A stretch of 64,000 bases of DNA from Pseudomonas putida W15Oct28 (GTDB lineage Bacteria; Pseudomonadota; Gammaproteobacteria; Pseudomonadales; Pseudomonadaceae), in contig NZ_JENB01000003.1 in the NCBI RefSeq assembly GCF_000708715.2, forward strand, positions 125,754 to 189,753, read 5' to 3'. The notes under the pieces were generated by a model that was not told where the DNA came from, did no database searches, and saw only the letters and a program-made list of their open reading frames with translations. Both the position numbers and the translations under genes were made by a program. Below are positions 33,200 through 42,053 of this stretch, piece by piece (positions within the stretch are counted from its first letter, which is position 1; each line of letters begins with the position of its first letter).

Positions 33200-34363
33200 T
33201 CATACCTGTGCGGCCTGTGCATTGCGCACCACTTGCGCCAAACGCCTCAGCCCTTCGTCCAGCTGGCCCGGGGCAACGTGGCTGAAATTCAGGCGCAGAT
33301 GCCCGTGATGCCGGTCCGGGTCAGGGAAAAACGGCTCGCCAGGCATGAACGCCACGTCCACCGCCAATGCCTCTGCCAACAGGGTGCGGGTGTCCAGCGG
33401 CTGCTTCAACGTCAGCCAGAAGAACAACCCGCCATCCGGCTTGTGCCACTCCGCCAAGTCGGCAAAATGCGTTTCCAGCGCCACCTGGAACGCATCCCTG
33501 CGCGTGCGGTAGTAGTCGCGCAGCGTCTTCAGGTGCAGTTGGAGCTTGTCGCTACCCAACCACTGCAGCACCTGCCACTGCCCCACGCGATTGGTGTGCA
33601 GGTCGGCGGCCTGCTTCAGCCGCAACAAATGCGGGAACAGGTCGGGGCTGGCAATCAGGTAGCCGACCCGCAGCCCGGGGAGCAAGGTTTTGGAAACCGT
33701 ACCGGTGTAAATCCAGCTGGCGTTACGCAAGCGGCTGACGATCGGCTGGGCGCTGCCACCATCGAAACTCAACTCGCGGTAGGGTTCGTCCTCGATCAGC
33801 GTTACACCGAATTCATCCAGCAAAGCCGCCACTGCATCGCGCTTGGCTTCGCTGTAACGCAGGCCCGAGGGGTTCTGGAAGGTTGGGATCAGGTAGATGA
33901 AAGCCGGGCGGTGGTGTTGCAGGCGATCACGCAGCTCACCCAGGTCCGGGCCGTCAGCTTGCATCGGCAAGGCGAGGCAGTCGGCACCGAACAGCTGGAA
34001 TATCTGCAGCGCCGCCAGGTAGGTCGGCGCTTCCAGCAGGACCTGCGTGCCCTGGTCGATGTACAGCTTGGCTGCGAGGTCGAGGGCCTGCTGCGAACCA
34101 CTCACCACCAACACCTGGCTGGCCTGGCAGTCGACTCCCAATGCCCGTGCCTCGGCCGCCAGCGCTTCGCGCAGGGCCGGCTCCCCCTCACTCATGCCAT
34201 ATTGCCCCATAGCCACCGGCATGTCGGCCCAATCGACCCTGGGCAACATGGCTTCAGCCGGCAACCCGCCAGCAAAGGACATCACCCCGGGCCGCTGCGC
34301 AGCGGCGAGGATTTCACGGATCAGGGAACTCTTGAGGCGCGTGACACGTTCAGAGAAAGCCAT
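33200..34363 (-). CDS. PLP-dependent aminotransferase (2-aminoadipate transaminase/LysN-like)
   Basis: A 387-residue fold-type I aminotransferase without a DNA-binding domain. Hallmarks are MSFAGGLPAEAMLP, the QYGMSEGEPALREAL segment, VVSGSQQALDL, PTFQNPSGLRYS, the aspartate region LIEDEPYRELSF and the PLP lysine in TVSKTLLPGLRVGYL. This layout is typical of LysN-like 2-aminoadipate and aromatic amino acid transaminases. The start at 34363 gives MAFSERVTRLKSS; the longer frame would run into an operator palindrome. It is divergent from a MarR regulator that probably controls it. The amino donor is not certain. Confidence 0.85.
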   Translation of the reverse strand: MAFSERVTRLKSSLIREILAAAQRPGVMSFAGGLPAEAMLPRVDWADMPVAMGQYGMSEGEPALREALAAEARALGVDCQASQVLVVSGSQQALDLAAKLYIDQGTQVLLEAPTYLAALQIFQLFGADCLALPMQADGPDLGELRDRLQHHRPAFIYLIPTFQNPSGLRYSEAKRDAVAALLDEFGVTLIEDEPYRELSFDGGSAQPIVSRLRNASWIYTGTVSKTLLPGLRVGYLIASPDLFPHLLRLKQAADLHTNRVGQWQVLQWLGSDKLQLHLKTLRDYYRTRRDAFQVALETHFADLAEWHKPDGGLFFWLTLKQPLDTRTLLAEALAVDVAFMPGEPFFPDPDRHHGHLRLNFSHVAPGQLDEGLRRLAQVVRNAQAAQV

Positions 34364-34397
34364 GGGGATCACCGGTAGCAAGGCAGAAGGAAAATAC

Positions 34398-34412
34398 GTC
34401 AAACTGTTTGAC
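34398..34412. promoter_or_regulatory. Perfect palindrome GTCAAACTGTTTGAC, candidate MarR operator
   Basis: A 15-base perfect palindrome 35 bases upstream of the aminotransferase start. Its sequence GTCAA-N5-TTGAC recurs at 34440-34454, with centres exactly 42 bases (about four helical turns) apart. Confidence 0.6.
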
Positions 34413-34439
34413 CGAAATTACGCTGCCGCTTACGGATAA

Positions 34440-34454
34440 GTCAATATGATTGAC
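34440..34454. promoter_or_regulatory. Palindrome GTCAATATGATTGAC over the marR start codon
   Basis: A 15-base palindrome with the MarR-family ATG (34446) at its centre. It shares the GTCAA/TTGAC arms with the site at 34398. Binding here would block the regulator's own translation start region and promoter, fitting autorepression. Confidence 0.55.
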
Positions 34455-34883
34455 CTTAAAAACCCAGCCTCCCAACAACAGGCGATGGAAGCCTTTTTCT
34501 TTGGCTACCAGGCATTCACCGCGAAGGCAGACGAAATGCTCGAACGCCGAGGCCTGGGCCGCGTGCATCAACGCATCGTGTTTTTCGTCGCGCGCTATCC
34601 GAACCTGAGCGTGAAAGACCTGCTGGCCTTGCTCGGGGTCAGCAAACAGGCGCTGAACATGCCGATGCGCCAGTTGACGGAAATGCGCCTGGTGGAGAGC
34701 GTGGCCTGCGAGACAGACAAACGTAAGCGTTTGCTGACCCTGACCGAGGAAGGCGCACGCCTGGAGCACCTGCTGCGGCGCGAGCAGGTGAAGTTGCTGG
34801 AACGGGTGTTCGCAGAAGCCGGGGAAGACGCGGTAAACGGCTGGCTGGCGGTGAACATGGCGCTGGGTAACAGCCGGGCCTAA
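34446..34883 (+). CDS. MarR-family transcriptional regulator
   Basis: A 145-residue winged-helix regulator of the MarR family. Its DNA-binding region is LSVKDLLALLGVSKQALNMPMRQLTEMRLVE, followed by the wing CETDKRKRLLTLTEEG. The long N-terminal helix (QQQAMEAFFFGYQAF) would form the dimer interface. It is divergent from the LysN-like aminotransferase. Two matching palindromes in the gap are the obvious binding sites. The effector is unknown; an amino acid or its keto acid would fit. Confidence 0.88.
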   Translation: MIDLKNPASQQQAMEAFFFGYQAFTAKADEMLERRGLGRVHQRIVFFVARYPNLSVKDLLALLGVSKQALNMPMRQLTEMRLVESVACETDKRKRLLTLTEEGARLEHLLRREQVKLLERVFAEAGEDAVNGWLAVNMALGNSRA

Positions 34884-35000
34884 CTGCGACAGCCCGTGAT
34901 ACCCGCCGCGTTGACGTTATTTTCACACGCCGCAGATTAGCGTCACGCCCTTTCCGGTCACGGGCACATCCGCTGGCCTCCAAGGTACGACGAGGCATAC

Positions 35001-36779
35001 GTGTCACACACTACATCCCCCGCCGCGCACAAGCGTGTGGACTGGGCCGGCCTGGGCTGGCTGCTGCTGTTCTTCTGGTACTTCTCCGGCGTCACCCAGG
35101 CGTTGCTGCTGTTCAGCGGGACTACCGGCTTCGCCGGTTTTCGCGATGCGTTCTTCCTCAGTAGCCTGTGGCTGGCCCCAGTGCTGCTGTTGCCCCGCTT
35201 CACCCGCGCCACGGCGGCCGTCATCGGCCTGGTGCTGTGGGCGGTATCGCTGGTGGGCTTGAGCTACTTCGGCATTTATCGCCAGGAGTTCTCGCAAAGC
35301 GTCATCTTCGTGATGTTCGAGTCCAATACCGCCGAAGCCGGTGAATACTTCAGCCAGTACTTCAGTGTATGGCTGGGCCTGGCGCTGCTGCTGTACACGC
35401 TGGTGGCGGTGCTGCTGTGGAAGCGCGTGCGCCCAGTCAACCTGCCCCTGCGCAGCCGCCTGCCGGTGGTGGCCCTGTTGCTGGTCGCCAACCTGGTGTA
35501 CCCGTTCTACAAGCAGATGGTCACCCAGGAGCGCAACTTCGCCGATGCCGCCGAAAAAGTGCAGCAGCGCATGGAACCCGCCGTGCCTTGGCAACTGCTG
35601 GTCGGCTACCGTCAGTACCTTCAGCAACTGGACAACATGCAGAAGTTGCTGGCGCAGAACGCCGCGTTGCCGCCCCTGCAAAACCTGAGTGACAGCAGCG
35701 GTACGGCGCCACGCACCTTGGTGCTGGTGCTGGGCGAGTCCACCACCCGCGAGCACATGCACCTGTATGGCTACAACCGCGACACCACGCCCAACCTGGA
35801 CGCGCTGGCCGCCAGCGACAAGGGCCTGACGGTGTTCCGCGACGTGGTATCGCCACGCCCGTACACCATCGAAGTGATGCAGCAGATCCTCACCTTTGGC
35901 AACGAGCAGAACCCGGACCGCTTCCTCACCGACCCGTCGCTGATCAACCTGATGAAACAGGCAGGCTACAAGACCTTCTGGATCACCAACCAGCAGACCA
36001 TGACCAAGCGCAACACCATGCTGACCACCTTCTCGCAGCAGACCGATGCGCCGGTATACCTGAACAACCAGCGCAACCAGAACGCCAGCCAGTACGATGA
36101 CGTGGTGCTGGCGCCGTTCGAGGCGGCCCTGCAAGACCCTGCGCCGAACAAGTTCATCATCGTGCACCTGCTGGGCACGCACATGGACTATCGCTTCCGC
36201 TACCCGAACGACTATGCGCACTTCACCGACAGCCAGGGCGTGCCGAAAGCGCTGACGCCAGACCAGGTAGAAACCTACAACTTCTACGACAACGCGGTGC
36301 GCTACAACGACTACGTAGTATCGAGCCTGATCAAGCGTTACTCGGCCGGCAGCCCCAATGGCTTCCTGGTGTACCTGTCCGACCATGGCGAAGACGTGTA
36401 CAGCTCCGGCAACCACGACCGCCTGGGGCGCAACGAAGGGGCGCCGACCCGGCCGATGTACACCATCCCGTTCCTGCTGTGGACCTCGCCCAGCTGGCAG
36501 GCCGAGCACCCACGTGACTTGCAGGCAATGGCCAGCCGCCCTTACAGCAGCTCGCACCTGATCCATACCCTGTCCGACCTGGCCGGGCTGAGCTACGACC
36601 GCTTCGAGCCGGCCAAGAGCCTGGTGAGCCCGCAATTTGTGGTGGCACCGCGCTGGATCGGCGACCCGTACCGCAAGGATGGCTTGCGCGAGTTCGACCA
36701 CCTGCCGCTGGACAAGCCCGAGCAGGTGCAGGAAACGGCCAGTAGCGGCAAAGGGCACGAGGGCAAAAGCCTGAACTGA
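35001..36779 (+). CDS. cptA: Lipid A phosphoethanolamine transferase CptA
   Basis: A 592-residue inner-membrane enzyme of the EptA/CptA sulfatase-fold family. Five membrane helices occupy roughly residues 15-180. The periplasmic catalytic domain starts near 235 with TLVLVLGESTTREHMHLYGY. The metal-site and nucleophile region is SPRPYTIEVMQQILT, then HLLGTHMDYRFRYP and YLSDHGEDVYSSGNH. It transfers phosphoethanolamine to lipopolysaccharide, which can change susceptibility to cationic peptides. The start is a GTG at 35001 with GAGG five bases before it. It stands alone between the MarR regulator and a REP pair. Confidence 0.85.
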   Translation: MSHTTSPAAHKRVDWAGLGWLLLFFWYFSGVTQALLLFSGTTGFAGFRDAFFLSSLWLAPVLLLPRFTRATAAVIGLVLWAVSLVGLSYFGIYRQEFSQSVIFVMFESNTAEAGEYFSQYFSVWLGLALLLYTLVAVLLWKRVRPVNLPLRSRLPVVALLLVANLVYPFYKQMVTQERNFADAAEKVQQRMEPAVPWQLLVGYRQYLQQLDNMQKLLAQNAALPPLQNLSDSSGTAPRTLVLVLGESTTREHMHLYGYNRDTTPNLDALAASDKGLTVFRDVVSPRPYTIEVMQQILTFGNEQNPDRFLTDPSLINLMKQAGYKTFWITNQQTMTKRNTMLTTFSQQTDAPVYLNNQRNQNASQYDDVVLAPFEAALQDPAPNKFIIVHLLGTHMDYRFRYPNDYAHFTDSQGVPKALTPDQVETYNFYDNAVRYNDYVVSSLIKRYSAGSPNGFLVYLSDHGEDVYSSGNHDRLGRNEGAPTRPMYTIPFLLWTSPSWQAEHPRDLQAMASRPYSSSHLIHTLSDLAGLSYDRFEPAKSLVSPQFVVAPRWIGDPYRKDGLREFDHLPLDKPEQVQETASSGKGHEGKSLN

Positions 36780-36820
36780 ATGTTGCGCGGTTGAGATTGC
36801 CGGGGGCGCTTTGCGCCCCT

Positions 36821-36905
36821 TTCGCGACGCAAGGCCGCTCCTACAAGGGATCGCACCAGCCTAGGCTAACGCAATCCCTTGTAGGAGCGGCCTTGCGTCG
36901 CGATG
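36821..36905. repeat. Mirrored REP pair 9
   Basis: Inverted copies of the TTGTAGGAGCGGCCTTGCGT class downstream of cptA, with an extra GGGGGCGCTTTGCGCCCC hairpin at about 36802-36819 that could act as a terminator stem. Confidence 0.8.
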
Positions 36906-36953
36906 GGCTGCAAAGCAGCCCCCAGGGCCCTAAGCCTCTCATCACATAACTTA

Positions 36954-36974
36954 AATTTAAATTGATTTTAAATT
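36954..36974. promoter_or_regulatory. AT-only inverted repeat, candidate TetR operator
   Basis: AATTTAAA (36954-36961) and TTTAAATT (36967-36974) form a perfect 8-base inverted repeat with a 5-base spacer, inside a 30-base AT-only stretch about 50 bases before the TetR-family gene. This is strikingly AT-rich for the region and is the likely autoregulatory site and promoter. Confidence 0.5.
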
Positions 36975-37023
36975 AAGCATCAGCCACGCTCTGCCCATCT
37001 TCCTGGCTTGCAGAGTACCCATC

Positions 37024-37692
37024 ATGTCCGCAGCCCCCCGCGAACCCCGCAAGGACGGCGCCGTCACCCGTACGCGCATCCTCGAAGCCGCCGGTGAACT
37101 GTTCGCCGCGCTCGGCTACGCCGAAACCAGCAACAAGGCCGTCGCGGCAAAGGCCGAGGTCGACCTGGCCTCGATCAATTACCACTTCGGCAGCCGCAAC
37201 GGCCTGTACCTGGCCGTGCTCGACGAGGCTCGCCAACGCTTCCTCGACCTCAGCGACCTGCAACGCATCACCCAAGGCAACCAGGCGCCAGCCGAAAAGC
37301 TGCGCGTGCTGGTGGAACTGGTGGTGCACAAGGCCACCCAGGCCCGGGACAACTGGCACTTGCGGGTACTGGCCGCAGAAATCCTCGCCCCCAGCCCCCA
37401 TGGCCAAGCGCATCTGCAGGCCGCTGCACCCCTGCGGTTGTCACTGCTCAAGGGGCTGTTCAGCGAGGTCAGCGCCATCCCTGTCGACGAACCGGCCCTG
37501 ACCCGCTGCATCCTGTGCGTCACGGCGCCCTGGGCGATGTTGCTGATCGGCCCGCGCGGCGGCTCCGGGGCGCTGCACGAGATTCTGCAGATGCCCAGCG
37601 AGGCCGTTGCAGCGCAGCTTTACCGCTTTGCCCTGGCAGGCCTGCAGGACGCTGGCCAACAGCATGCCCAGGCCCACGCCACACCCCGTTGA
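37024..37692 (+). CDS. TetR-family regulator (CerR/DUF1956 type) of the downstream exporter
   Basis: A 222-residue TetR repressor. The helix-turn-helix is TRTRILEAAGELFAALGYAE then VDLASINYHFGSRNGLY. The C-terminal domain resembles the CerR/DUF1956 branch that often controls multidrug efflux operons. It is followed after 10 bases by a DHA2 transporter gene, so the two form an operon. An AT-only inverted repeat upstream is its probable operator. Confidence 0.88.
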   Translation: MSAAPREPRKDGAVTRTRILEAAGELFAALGYAETSNKAVAAKAEVDLASINYHFGSRNGLYLAVLDEARQRFLDLSDLQRITQGNQAPAEKLRVLVELVVHKATQARDNWHLRVLAAEILAPSPHGQAHLQAAAPLRLSLLKGLFSEVSAIPVDEPALTRCILCVTAPWAMLLIGPRGGSGALHEILQMPSEAVAAQLYRFALAGLQDAGQQHAQAHATPR

Positions 37693-37702
37693 GGTAAGCC
37701 CC

Positions 37703-39217
37703 GTGCAACCTGTATCCACTGATACCTCCCCCGCCGTAACGGACGCGCAAACCTCCATCCCGCTGCTGCTGGCAGCGCTGATGCTGGTGATGTTCCTGGC
37801 CGCCCTCGACCAGACCATCGTCTCGACCGCGCTGCCGACCATCGTCAGCGACCTCGGTGGGTTGCGCTGGCTGTCGTGGGTGGTCACCGCCTACCTGCTG
37901 GCCTCCACGGTGGTGGTGCCGCTGTATGGCAAGTTCGGCGACCAGTTCGGCCGCAAGCGCGTGCTGCAGGTGGCCATCGTGCTGTTCCTGCTGGGCTCGG
38001 CCTTGTGTGGCGCGGCACAGGACATGGCCCAGCTGATCGCCTTCCGTACCCTGCAAGGGCTGGGTGGCGGCGGCCTGATGGTGGTGGCGATGGCCGCTAT
38101 CGGCGATGTCATCCCGCCTGCCGAACGTGGCCGCTACCAGGGCCTGTTCGGGGGCGTGTTCGGCCTGGCCACGGTGGTAGGGCCGCTGATCGGCGGTTTT
38201 CTGGTCGAGCAGCTGTCGTGGCACTGGATCTTCTACATCAACCTGCCCCTGGGCCTGCTGGCGCTGCTGGTGATCGGCAGCGTGTTCCGCCCGCACGTGG
38301 CCCTGGTACGGCATACGGTGGACTACATCGGCGCGTTCTTCCTTACCGTGGCCTTGGCTGCCCTGGTACTGATAACCAGCCTCGGCGGCAGCCTGCTGGC
38401 GTGGCAGTCGCTGGACATGCTGTGCCTTTCGCTGTTCGCCCTGATCGGCCTGGTCGGCTTCGTTGTGGAACAACGCCGCGCCGCCGAGCCGATCATGCCG
38501 CTGCACCTGTTCCGCCATCGCACCTTCGTGCTTGCCGGGCTGATCGGTTTCATCGTCGGGGTGTCGCTGTTCGGCGCCGTCACCTTCCTGCCGCTGTACA
38601 TGCAGGTGGTAAAGAACGCCACGCCCACCAGTGCCGGGCTGCAGATGCTGCCGCTGATGGGTGGCCTGCTGGTGGTGTCGGCGATTACCGGGCGGCTGAT
38701 CAGCCGCTGGGGGCGTTACCGGGTGTTCCCGATTATCGGCACCCTGCTGCAAGTGATTGCCCTGGGCCTGCTCAGCCGGCTGGAGCTGGACACCCCCATG
38801 GCGCTGATGAACCTGTACATGGGCTTGCTGGGTGCCGGCCTGGGTATGGTCATGCAGGTGCTGATCCTGGCCGTGCAGAACAGCGTCGAATTGCGCCACA
38901 TGGGCGTGGCGACCTCCGGGGCCACCTTGTTCCGCTCGATTGGCGGCGCCATTGGTGTGTCGCTGTTCGGCGCCCTGTTCTCGCATGCCTTGCTGGGCGG
39001 CCTGGGCAGTGATTTTGCCGCCAGTGCCGGGGGTGCCGCGAGCCTTTCGCCGGCCGCCGTGCATGCCCTGCCCGCTGGCCTGCAGCACAGCTATCTGCAG
39101 GCGTTTTCCGGGGCAATGCATGGGGTGTTCCTGCTGGCCGGGGTGATCACCAGCGTGGCTTTCGCACTGTCCTGGCTGCTGCGCGAAGTGCCGCTGCGCA
39201 AGGCCACGCAGGCGTGA
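37703..39217 (+). CDS. MFS transporter, DHA2 family (EmrB/QacA-like) efflux pump
   Basis: A 504-residue, 14-helix DHA2 transporter. Key segments are MFLAALDQTIVSTALPTIVS in helix 1, GKFGDQFGRKRVLQ in the first cytoplasmic loop and RTLQGLGGGGLMVVAMAAIG for the family motif C region. The GTG at 37703 is chosen because GAGGT lies seven bases upstream; other in-frame starts lie within the TetR gene. Proton-driven export of drugs or toxic organic compounds is expected, under control of the TetR protein encoded just before it. Confidence 0.87.
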   Translation: MQPVSTDTSPAVTDAQTSIPLLLAALMLVMFLAALDQTIVSTALPTIVSDLGGLRWLSWVVTAYLLASTVVVPLYGKFGDQFGRKRVLQVAIVLFLLGSALCGAAQDMAQLIAFRTLQGLGGGGLMVVAMAAIGDVIPPAERGRYQGLFGGVFGLATVVGPLIGGFLVEQLSWHWIFYINLPLGLLALLVIGSVFRPHVALVRHTVDYIGAFFLTVALAALVLITSLGGSLLAWQSLDMLCLSLFALIGLVGFVVEQRRAAEPIMPLHLFRHRTFVLAGLIGFIVGVSLFGAVTFLPLYMQVVKNATPTSAGLQMLPLMGGLLVVSAITGRLISRWGRYRVFPIIGTLLQVIALGLLSRLELDTPMALMNLYMGLLGAGLGMVMQVLILAVQNSVELRHMGVATSGATLFRSIGGAIGVSLFGALFSHALLGGLGSDFAASAGGAASLSPAAVHALPAGLQHSYLQAFSGAMHGVFLLAGVITSVAFALSWLLREVPLRKATQA

Positions 39218-39235
39218 ACACAGGTCGACAGGCCT

Positions 39236-39772
39236 TCAGGCAGAGGGCGAGCAGCTACCGCGACCGGCACTGCCCCTTACCGCCTCGGCCAGCTTGCGCA
39301 GGTTGGCCTGGTGCGCATTCACCAGGCTGGTGATGCTGTTGTCAGCCGCAGTCTGCACCGAGGTGCGGCAGGTCAGCTCAGCCTGCCCCACCAGCTTCAG
39401 GCGCCACACGGCTTCCAGCGAGGCATAGCGCCCCGGCACCGTATCGAAGCGCTGTACGTCCACCCGCAGTGCCGCCTTGGCGCCACCCGCCGGCCCTCCC
39501 AACTGGTCCTGCAAGGCGCTGCGAAACTCATCTACCAGGTTGGCACCCCACCATTCGGTCTCAAGAATGGCCAGGCCACTTTGCCCTTGGCGCACCACCA
39601 GTTGCGGGCGGTCCACCTGGGGCGGCACGACTACCCGGGTCACCTGGATGTGCTGGCCGCTGTCACGCATCGGCTCGTTCGGCACCAGCGTGTGGTAGTT
39701 GTTCGGCGTACTGCTGCAGCCCCCGAGCCACACCAGCAGGCTGGCCACACACGCATTGCGCAGTCGTTGCAT
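39236..39772 (-). CDS. pqiC: PqiC outer-membrane lipoprotein
   Basis: A 178-residue lipoprotein with a clear signal and lipobox (VWLGGC, Cys about residue 19) and the PqiC/ABC-type auxiliary lipoprotein domain. Signature stretches are VPPQVDRPQLVVRQG, ILETEWWGANLVDEFRSAL and VDVQRFDTVPG. It is the last gene of the pqi operon, 11 bases after pqiB. PqiC sits at the outer membrane and receives the PqiB needle-like assembly in lipid transport across the periplasm. Confidence 0.88.
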   Translation of the reverse strand: MQRLRNACVASLLVWLGGCSSTPNNYHTLVPNEPMRDSGQHIQVTRVVVPPQVDRPQLVVRQGQSGLAILETEWWGANLVDEFRSALQDQLGGPAGGAKAALRVDVQRFDTVPGRYASLEAVWRLKLVGQAELTCRTSVQTAADNSITSLVNAHQANLRKLAEAVRGSAGRGSCSPSA

Positions 39773-39783
39773 CGGCTGTCTCC

Positions 39784-41424
39784 TCAGGGTTCAAGCTCTG
39801 CGGCCCCGGCCGCTTTTGGCCGCCCACGAATAAGCGACTCGGGGTGCCGGCCCAGGTAGTCGGCAAGGTCACGCAGCGAACGCGACATGCGCTCCAGTTC
39901 GTCCAGTGTTTCGCCCATCCGCTCGCGCTGTGGCGAGTCCTCGGAAATGGCCGAATTGGCCGTGCGCAGGGTTTTGTGCACTTCGTCCAGCGCTACCTTC
40001 ACATCCGGCAGCGTCTGGCCATTGAATTGCTTGAGGCTGGCGCGCAGCTCACGCAGGCTGCCGTCCAGGTTGCTGGCGATGCTTTCCAGCGGCAGCTTGG
40101 CAATGCGCTCGACCACCCGCTGCAGTTGCTCCTGCAACTGCTCCAGGCTGCCCGGCAAGGTGGGGATGGTGATGGGGTTGGCGGCCATGTCGAAGGCCAC
40201 CTTGGGGGCATCCGGGTAGAAGTCCAGGGAGATGAACATCTGCCCGGTGATCAGGTTGCCGCTACGCGCCTGGGCCCGCAGCCCGTGCTCGACGAAGGTG
40301 CCGATCAGCTGCCGCGCCCCATCCATGTCGCCCTCGGTGTGCTTGAACACCGCCAGCATCTTGCGATGCACCGGCCCCAGCCGCTGCGGGTAGATCACCG
40401 CATCGACCACCACCGGGAACGACTGCCGCTCGGCGTCGTAGTCAAGTTTGATCGAGGTGACCCGGCCAAACTCCACGCCCTTGAATTCCACCGGCGCACC
40501 CACCGACAGGCCGCGCATGGCCTGGTCGAAGCGCAGCTGCAGGTATTGCGCCTGGCCATTGGGCGGGGCCAACGCAGAGTCTCGGTCGGCAAACAGCTGG
40601 AAGCGGGCCTGATCGGCAGCAGGCTCGGCCTGCGGGGCAAAATCGGGCGAGCCAAAGGCCAGCCCGCCCACCAGGATCGATGACAGCGATTCGGTATCGA
40701 CCTTCAGGCCGTTGGCGCCAATCTGCATGTCGACACCACTGGCATTCCAGAAGCGGCTATCAGCGGTGACGAAACTGTCGTAGGGGGCCTGTACGAACAC
40801 GCCAATCTCCACCCCCTTGCCATCGTCCTGCAGGGCAAAGGACACCACCTCACCCACCGGGATCTTGCGGTAGTAGATCGACGAGCCGACATCCAGCGAG
40901 CCCAGGTCGCTGGCGGTGAGGAAAAAACGCTTGCCCTTTTCGTCGAAGGTAATCGGCGGCGGCAGTTCCAGGCCGACAAAGGACTTTTCCGGTGCTTTCG
41001 ATTCGCCGGAATCGGCCCCGATGAAACTGCCCGACAGCAAGGTATCCACCCCGGAAATCCCGCCCACACCAATGCGCGGGCGCACCACCCAGAAGCGCGC
41101 GCCTTCGGTGGCGAACGCGCGGGCATCGTCGGACAACTGCACCTTGGCGACCACGCTTTTCTTGTCGTCGGCCAGGTCCACCGTCGTGACTTCGCCAATC
41201 ACCACGCTGCGGTACTTGACCTGGGTCTTGCCCGCCACCAGCCCCTCCCCCGAGTGGAAGGAAATGGCAATGACCGGGCCCTGCTGCATCCAGTTGCGCA
41301 CCACCAGTGAAGCGCCAATCAGGATCGCCAGGATCGGCACGATCCACACCAGCGACACACTCCAGCGCCGGGTGCGTACCTCAACCTGGCCTGCGCCCTC
41401 GCGCTCGTCAGTCTGTTGCCCCAT
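39784..41424 (-). CDS. pqiB: PqiB, MCE-domain lipid transport protein
   Basis: A 546-residue protein with one N-terminal membrane anchor (VSLVWIVPILAILIGASLVV), three successive MlaD/MCE domains (about residues 45-120, 160-235 and 285-350; for example GLVAGKTQVKYRSVVIGEV, SLDVGSSIYYRKIPVGEV and GLSVGAPVEFKGVEFGRV) and a long C-terminal helical region for the periplasmic needle. PqiB homologues stack as hexamers to form a lipid channel between the two membranes. Its ATG overlaps the pqiA stop (TGATG), showing translational coupling. Confidence 0.92.
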   Translation of the reverse strand: MGQQTDEREGAGQVEVRTRRWSVSLVWIVPILAILIGASLVVRNWMQQGPVIAISFHSGEGLVAGKTQVKYRSVVIGEVTTVDLADDKKSVVAKVQLSDDARAFATEGARFWVVRPRIGVGGISGVDTLLSGSFIGADSGESKAPEKSFVGLELPPPITFDEKGKRFFLTASDLGSLDVGSSIYYRKIPVGEVVSFALQDDGKGVEIGVFVQAPYDSFVTADSRFWNASGVDMQIGANGLKVDTESLSSILVGGLAFGSPDFAPQAEPAADQARFQLFADRDSALAPPNGQAQYLQLRFDQAMRGLSVGAPVEFKGVEFGRVTSIKLDYDAERQSFPVVVDAVIYPQRLGPVHRKMLAVFKHTEGDMDGARQLIGTFVEHGLRAQARSGNLITGQMFISLDFYPDAPKVAFDMAANPITIPTLPGSLEQLQEQLQRVVERIAKLPLESIASNLDGSLRELRASLKQFNGQTLPDVKVALDEVHKTLRTANSAISEDSPQRERMGETLDELERMSRSLRDLADYLGRHPESLIRGRPKAAGAAELEP

Positions 41425-42053
41425 CAGTGCGGCCTCCCCTCGTTGGCATGGCTATCCCAGATCAGGCGTGGATCGAAGCTCATCGCAGAAAACATGGTCA
41501 GTACCACCACCATGCCAAAGAACAGGATGCCCACCCGCGGCTCGATGGTGCCCAGCCCGCGCAACTGCACCAGCGCCGCGACCAGCGCCACCACCATGAC
41601 ATCGAGCATCGACCAGTAGCCGATCAGCTCGACGAAGCGGTACAGCTGCGAGCGTTGCCGGCAGGCCCAGGTGGAACGCTGCTGGACGGTGAACAGCAGC
41701 AGGCCGAGCGAGAAGAACTTGATGGCAGGCACCCCCACGCTGGCAATGAAGATGATCAGCGCGATGTCCCAGGCGCCGGCCTCCCAGAACTCCAGCACAC
41801 CACCACCAATGGTGCTGTCACTGCCACTGCCAAGCATTTCGGTGTGCATCACCGGCAGCAGGTTGGCAGGGATGTAGAACACCAGCGCCGCCAGCAGAAA
41901 CGCCCAGCCCCGCGCGATGGCATTGGCCTTGCGCCGGTGGATGGCGGCGCCGCAGCGGATGCACCTGTGCGCGCCGCTGCTCAGGTCACAGGCCTGGCCG
42001 CAGCCATGGCACAGGCACAGGCCCAGCTCGTCGGCGTTGGCCGGGCAATTCAT
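41424..42053 (-). CDS. pqiA: PqiA family membrane protein (second)
   Basis: A 209-residue PqiA-type protein. It opens with Cys pairs (CLCHGCGQACDL, CIRCGAAI) that likely bind metal, followed by four membrane helices: WAFLLAALVFYIPANLLPVM, IALIIFIASVGVPAIKFFS and others. In E. coli PqiA is one protein with two such halves; here the halves are two genes, the usual Pseudomonas layout. The start overlaps the previous gene by four bases. It would form the inner-membrane base of the PqiB channel. Confidence 0.88.
   Translation of the reverse strand: MNCPANADELGLCLCHGCGQACDLSSGAHRCIRCGAAIHRRKANAIARGWAFLLAALVFYIPANLLPVMHTEMLGSGSDSTIGGGVLEFWEAGAWDIALIIFIASVGVPAIKFFSLGLLLFTVQQRSTWACRQRSQLYRFVELIGYWSMLDVMVVALVAALVQLRGLGTIEPRVGILFFGMVVVLTMFSAMSFDPRLIWDSHANEGRPH

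Noticed and set aside
34911..34939. TTGACG with a 17-base gap to AGATTA as a promoter for cptA
   Set aside because: The -35 is good but the -10 is a poor match; not strong enough to list.
35004..36758. A 584-residue open frame on the minus strand opposite cptA
   Set aside because: It is low in family-like motifs, rich in Gln/His/Val, and exactly mirrors a well-supported gene; such frames are expected from high third-position GC.
37520..39121. A 533-residue minus-strand frame opposite the DHA2 transporter
   Set aside because: Antisense shadow; the forward frame has full membrane topology and family signatures.
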